DNA of 35,279 nucleotides from Bdellovibrionales bacterium. Its GTDB lineage: Bacteria > Bdellovibrionota > Bdellovibrionia > Bdellovibrionales > JAKFYE01. The notes under the pieces were generated by a model that saw only the letters and a program-made list of their open reading frames with translations, made no database searches and had not been told where the DNA came from. The DNA is taken from NCBI GenBank assembly GCA_021731045.1, contig JAKFYE010000029.1:1-35279 (forward strand). Direction: 5' to 3'. Both the position numbers and the translations under genes were made by a program. Position 1 is the stretch's first letter. Each line of letters begins with the position of its first letter. This document shows positions 32,313 through 35,279 of this stretch, one piece after another.

Positions 32313-32344
32313 TTAAAGCATAATGAAATAACAATGAGGTCAAA

Positions 32345-33211
32345 ATGAATAAAATTAATCCGTGTCTCTGGTTTGATACTCAAGGCGAAGATGCCACAAA
32401 GTTTTACACCTCTTTATTTGATAACTCTAAAATTGGAACGATTGCGCGCTACGGTGAATCCGGCTCAAAAGCTTCAGGTCAAAAAATCGGTACCGTTATG
32501 ACCGTTGAGTTTGAAATCGAAGGCCAAAAAATTTTAGCGTTAAACGGTGGACCTATTTTTAAATTTACCCCTGCACTCTCATTTTTTGTTTGGCGTAAGA
32601 ATGAAAAAGATCTTGAAGATTTATGGGCACAACTCTCAAAAGGCGGAAACATCCGTATGGGGCTGGATAAATACCCTTGGTCGAAAAAGTACGGATGGAC
32701 CTCTGATAAGTACGGTGTCGAATGGCAGGTGATGTTATCTGACGATAAGGATAGCTTTGCTCCTGCTTTTTTATTTGTTGATGCCCTCTTCGGCCGAGGT
32801 GAAGAGGCCGTTAAGTATTACACTTCCGTATTTAAAAATTCCAAAATTGAAACGATGAATCGCGATGAAGCCAATAAAACTATTATGCATTGCCAATTTT
32901 CACTCGCGGGCAACAAGTTCGTCTTGATGGAAGGACAAGGACAACATGGTTATACGTTTTCAGAAGCTTTTTCGCTCATTGTGAATTGCGACACGCAAGA
33001 AGAGATTGATTACTATTGGGACACTCTCTGCAAAGGCGGATCTCCAAGCCAATGTGGCTGGCTTAAAGATAAGTTTGGAGTTTCTTGGCAAATCACCCCA
33101 AGTATAATGAGCTCATTGAACGCAGACCCTAAAAAATCTGAAAAAGTTATGCGCGAGGTGATGAAAATGACTAAACTCGACATCAAAAAACTCAGACAAG
33201 CCGCCGAATAA
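32345..33211 (+). CDS. Tandem PhnB-like (3-dmu-9_3-mt) VOC protein
   Basis: A 288-residue protein with two PhnB-type VOC domains. The first starts NPCLWFDTQGEDATKFYTSL and ends KYGVEWQVML. The second starts FGRGEEAVKYYTSVFKNSKI and ends KFGVSWQITP. The paired K(Y/F)GV(E/S)WQ ends are the mark of this family. Most members have no known reaction; the old methyltransferase label is not supported by the fold. AGGTC precedes the ATG. It is monocistronic and borders the repeat region. Confidence 0.88.
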   Translation: MNKINPCLWFDTQGEDATKFYTSLFDNSKIGTIARYGESGSKASGQKIGTVMTVEFEIEGQKILALNGGPIFKFTPALSFFVWRKNEKDLEDLWAQLSKGGNIRMGLDKYPWSKKYGWTSDKYGVEWQVMLSDDKDSFAPAFLFVDALFGRGEEAVKYYTSVFKNSKIETMNRDEANKTIMHCQFSLAGNKFVLMEGQGQHGYTFSEAFSLIVNCDTQEEIDYYWDTLCKGGSPSQCGWLKDKFGVSWQITPSIMSSLNADPKKSEKVMREVMKMTKLDIKKLRQAAE

Positions 33212-33350
33212 GAACGTGTTTTGTAGAATTATAGATTCTAATACTTTCATGAAAGACACTGGTGAGCTGACGTGGATCCGCAGAGACCACTTGAGCCATT
33301 CCTCCGCGTGTTTTTAATTCAACGAAGAAAAAATATTTACCGGTTATTCT

Positions 33351-33478
33351 CGTGGCGGCTTCAAGGGGGCGTTGGAGCCCCAACAGCCGCCCGCTGGGTT
33401 ATGAAGTAAAATATTTTTTGGGTCAGCTGCTTCGTGTTTTTGGTGACGAAGGGTTAGAGAGGGATGGGTTTAGGTTTG
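33351..33478. repeat. 128-bp direct repeat, copy 1
   Basis: Identical at every base to 33708-33835. It begins with a nested hairpin (GGCGGCT paired with AGCCGCC, and inside it GGGGC with GCCCC) and has a second stem, CTTCGT with ACGAAG. Homology continues in weaker form about 20 bases upstream (AAAATATTT) and on through the palindrome at 33528. It may encode a structured RNA or be a mobile repeat. Confidence 0.85.
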
Positions 33479-33527
33479 GAGGTCGGTGCTGGAAGTGTGA
33501 AATAAGATTGAGTTGATAAGTATATTT

Positions 33528-33545
33528 ACCTGTCGTGCGACAGGT
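33528..33545. repeat. CTGTCG palindrome, copy P1
   Basis: ACCTGTCGTGCGACAGGT: two 8-bp arms around TG. GAATTTTAGGCT follows, as it does after P2. First of six copies in 1.7 kb. Confidence 0.85.
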
Positions 33546-33621
33546 GAATTTTAGGCTGTGAAGTTCTGGCAGCCACTGAGAAAAGGTATTGTTGTCGAGA
33601 ATTTTTAAGTTGAAGAATGGC

Positions 33622-33661
33622 GGACGGGCGTGGCCCTTAAATGGGCCCTTGAGCCCGTTCC
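33622..33661. repeat. GC-rich nested hairpin
   Basis: ACGGGC pairs with GCCCGT outside and GGCCC with GGGCC inside, the loop being TTAAAT. It lies in the spacer between the two 128-bp blocks and has no copy elsewhere in the window. Confidence 0.55.
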
Positions 33662-33707
33662 GTTTTGGCGGACTTTTAGGTGGGGAAAAATATTTGCCAG
33701 GAATTGG

Positions 33708-33835
33708 CGTGGCGGCTTCAAGGGGGCGTTGGAGCCCCAACAGCCGCCCGCTGGGTTATGAAGTAAAATATTTTTTGGGTCAGCTGCTTCGTGTTTTTGG
33801 TGACGAAGGGTTAGAGAGGGATGGGTTTAGGTTTG
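33708..33835. repeat. 128-bp direct repeat, copy 2
   Basis: Exact copy of 33351-33478, offset 357 bp. The lack of any substitution in non-coding DNA suggests recent duplication or continuing gene conversion. It too is followed by a palindrome (P2). Confidence 0.85.
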
Positions 33836-33877
33836 AAGCTGGGTGAAGATTTGAGTTCGGTGTTGGAAAGATTCTTT

Positions 33878-33895
33878 ACCTGTCGTGCGACAGGT
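33878..33895. repeat. CTGTCG palindrome, copy P2
   Basis: ACCTGTCGTGCGACAGGT, identical to P1, in the equivalent place behind the second 128-bp block and followed by the same GAATTTTAGGCT. Confidence 0.85.
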
Positions 33896-34000
33896 GAATT
33901 TTAGGCTTTAAAGTTCTAGCGGCTAGGAAAATTCTAAAGAGTTGTCGTGGTGAGTGGAGATTATTTTTTAATTAAATATTTTTTGATAATGGATATTTGC

Positions 34001-34016
34001 CTGTCGTGCGACAGGT
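34001..34016. repeat. CTGTCG palindrome, copy P3
   Basis: CCTGTCGTGCGACAGG, followed by TGATTTTT. It has no 128-bp block before it. The right flank (GTGATTTT) matches that of the copy inside the HNH gene. Confidence 0.8.
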
Positions 34017-34270
34017 GATTTTTAAGATTAATTAATTGTTTTGTTTTGAAAAATACTTGACGTGTTTTTTGTTTCTTATTCGTTTGATTGTGGAGTTTAA
34101 ATAAGTCTGTTTTTTGTTTTGGTGGTTTTGCTTTTATCTTTTAATCTCGATGGCGTAATAAGTTTATAGATGTGTTTTGAATTGAGTTGTTAAGAGGGTT
34201 TTATGTTCATCAACTTGATGTTTTAAAACCTATGTTATGGTTTCTTTCTGATTTGTAAGGAGAGATTTTC

Positions 34271-35092
34271 ATGACAGATTCTTTAGAAAAAAATATGCAA
34301 CTTGAGATACATCAAAGGGCTCTTGGGATTGTTGAGCGTTATAAACGTGTGGAAGCTGAGCTTCTTGATATTTTACAACAAGTAGATGAGTACCGGGTTT
34401 ATTATCTTTTTGAATGTAAGAATCTTCATGAGTACGCTATGAATATCTTAAAGCTTTCTGAAAGCGTTGCGTTTAACTTTATTACCGTTGCTCGTAAGGC
34501 TAAAGAGGTCCCAGAGCTTAAAGTTATTATTGAGTCTGGGGCTTTGAGTGTGTCAAAGGCTCGAAAGATTACTCCTGTGCTAACTTCAGAGAATCAAAAA
34601 GAGTGGCTGCAGATGGCCGTTCAATTGCCGCAGCGTAAACTTGAACAGTATGTTGCTAAGGCTTGCCCTCAACAGGCTGTCCCTGAACGAATGAAGTTTG
34701 TAAGCGAAGACAGACTTAATCTACAACTTGGTATTTCAGAATCATTAAGTCGCAAACTTAAGCGAGCGCAAGATCTTGAATCTCAAAAAAAACGAAAGTC
34801 TGTGAGCCTAGAAGAGACTCTCGACGTTCTGCTGGATCTTTATCTTGATGAACAAGATCCGGTACAAAAATCTGAAAAGATAAAAAACCGAAAGAACTTA
34901 TCTGTCGCACGACAGGTGATTTTGCGAGATCGCGGACAGTGCACGTTTATCCATAAAAATGGAGATCGCTGTCGTGATCAGAGATGGATTGATACTCATC
35001 ACATTATTCCCAAAAACTTAGGAGGTTCAAATTCGCTCGAGAACCTTGTAACCCTTTGCTCTGGGCATCATAAACTTATGCATGCTCATTAA
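34271..35092 (+). CDS. HNH endonuclease with DUF222-like N-terminal domain
   Basis: A 273-residue protein. Residues about 10-135 are helical and resemble the DUF222/13E12-type domain (YYLFECKNLHEYAMNILKLS, ESGALSVSKARKITPVL). Residues about 205-273 form an HNH nuclease: VILRDRGQCTF, Cys224 and Cys234, DTHHIIPKNLGG with catalytic His243/His244, SLENLVTLCSGHH with Asn257, Cys263 and His266. AAGGAG lies 9 bases before the ATG. CATCAA/TTGATG at 34208-34220 may be an operator. Codons 211-215 lie in one of the six local CTGTCG palindromes. DNA cleavage is expected; the site is unknown. Confidence 0.88.
   Translation: MTDSLEKNMQLEIHQRALGIVERYKRVEAELLDILQQVDEYRVYYLFECKNLHEYAMNILKLSESVAFNFITVARKAKEVPELKVIIESGALSVSKARKITPVLTSENQKEWLQMAVQLPQRKLEQYVAKACPQQAVPERMKFVSEDRLNLQLGISESLSRKLKRAQDLESQKKRKSVSLEETLDVLLDLYLDEQDPVQKSEKIKNRKNLSVARQVILRDRGQCTFIHKNGDRCRDQRWIDTHHIIPKNLGGSNSLENLVTLCSGHHKLMHAH
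34902..34915. repeat. CTGTCG palindrome, copy P4, inside the HNH gene
   Basis: CTGTCGCACGACAG, encoding SVARQ just before the HNH motif. The right flank GTGATTTT is shared with P3 outside the gene, so the match is longer than the palindrome itself. Confidence 0.8.
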
Positions 35093-35104
35093 AACCAAAA
35101 ATGC

Positions 35105-35148
35105 CTTGGCAAGAATTCTCCTGTCGCGCGACAGGTAAATAGTCTTTC
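35105..35148. repeat. 44-bp unit with palindrome P5
   Basis: It begins CTTGGCAAG, contains CCTGTCGCGCGACAGG (35120-35135) and ends AAATAGTCTTTC. A second unit of the same length is at 35202-35245. P5 is the only copy that is fully self-complementary. Confidence 0.8.
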
Positions 35149-35152
35149 GACC

Positions 35153-35173
35153 AAAAGGTGCCTACCACCTTTT
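35153..35173 (+). terminator. Hairpin behind the HNH gene
   Basis: AAAAGGTG and CACCTTTT pair around CCTAC, giving a stem with a T run at its end 61 bases after the HNH stop. It resembles the hairpins at 15098 and 17313 in its AAAGGTG/ACCTTT arms. Confidence 0.55.
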
Positions 35174-35201
35174 GTGGATGCAGCGAATTAACAAAAGGTA
35201 T

Positions 35202-35245
35202 CTTGGCAAGTACTCACCTGTCGCACGACAGGCAAATAGTCTTTC
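35202..35245. repeat. 44-bp unit with palindrome P6
   Basis: Second copy of the 35105 unit: CTTGGCAAG, CCTGTCGCACGACAGG (35217-35232), AAATAGTCTTTC. Differences from the first are few and mostly beside the palindrome. Confidence 0.8.
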
Positions 35246-35279
35246 CAACACGGATCTTCAAATCTCAACCTCTCCATTT

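Larger units (their letters stand above)
33212..34270. other. Non-coding region of about 1.06 kb with structured repeats
   Basis: No convincing gene is seen on either strand. Frames of 60-105 codons exist, but they run through the repeats, differ between the repeat copies and lack ribosome sites. The region holds two exact 128-bp blocks, a GC-rich hairpin, three copies of the CTGTCG palindrome and an AT-rich stretch before the HNH gene. Base composition changes sharply from GC-rich repeats to AT-rich spacers, which suggests acquired DNA. Confidence 0.7.

Noticed and set aside
33192-33846. Frames of 63-105 codons on both strands of the repeat region, two sharing the beginning MGLQRPLEAAT
   Set aside because: The shared text comes from the repeated DNA block; the frames have no ribosome sites and diverge as soon as the repeat ends.
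33528-35232. CRISPR array
   Set aside because: The palindromes are only 14-18 bp, unevenly spaced by hundreds of bases, one lies in a gene and there are no cas genes.

Overview
The window reads as a piece of chromosome from a free-living Gram-negative bacterium of moderately low GC. The style of the gene set suggests a member of the Bdellovibrionota, perhaps Pseudobdellovibrionaceae: many small ArsR/HxlR/LysR regulators, secreted proteins of unknown function, an HD-GYP response regulator with a degraded signature, a CopA-type oxidase and an HNH-nuclease/palindrome locus. That placement is inferred from gene content and style only. No marker gene here fixes it.

Layout. 1-3190 is core: the end of a class V aminotransferase, a SerA-type dehydrogenase (together probably serine synthesis), purA, and a tRNA-Lys(UUU)/tRNA-Glu(UUC) pair. 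3174-6815 is a scarred integration site. A 17-bp piece of the tRNA-Glu 3' end recurs at 4395 and a decayed tRNA-Glu copy lies at 6687. Between them are a higBA-type toxin-antitoxin pair, two GNAT acetyltransferases, a GNAT-like protein and the C-terminal stub of a large serine recombinase cut by a perfect 28-bp-arm hairpin. 6805-11118 is a run of small stress and regulatory genes: HxlR with two operator dyads, two related membrane proteins, a TfoX-family protein, an ArsR/SRPBCC pair with a probable leaderless promoter, MAPEG, SRPBCC and a four-helix membrane protein.

11308-15070 is a translationally coupled signalling operon: a membrane-anchored thioredoxin-like protein, a membrane PAS histidine kinase, and a receiver/HD-GYP regulator whose metal-site and GYP residues have drifted. 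15112-19593 holds a multicopper oxidase fused to a CopB-like barrel, a LysR regulator, a Tat-exported histidine-rich protein and a fold-type II PLP enzyme. 19892-22387 has a DUF899 protein, a VOC protein and a second ArsR/SRPBCC module with the same class of operator. 22487-29678 contains two LysR genes, each divergent from a secreted protein of unknown function, plus an FMN reductase, an MscL channel, a diheme cytochrome c and a CotH-like lipoprotein. 29868-33211 has a SpoIIAA-like protein, rsgA with a possible leader peptide, a decayed methyltransferase, a small unknown gene and a double VOC protein.

33212-35279 is the most unusual part. About 1 kb of non-coding DNA carries a 128-bp structured block duplicated without a mismatch. 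Six copies of a short palindrome of the form CTGTCG-NN-CGACAG surround, and in one case lie inside, a gene for a DUF222-like HNH endonuclease. Palindrome clustering around and within a nuclease gene suggests that the protein and the repeats form one system, either mobile or self-regulated.
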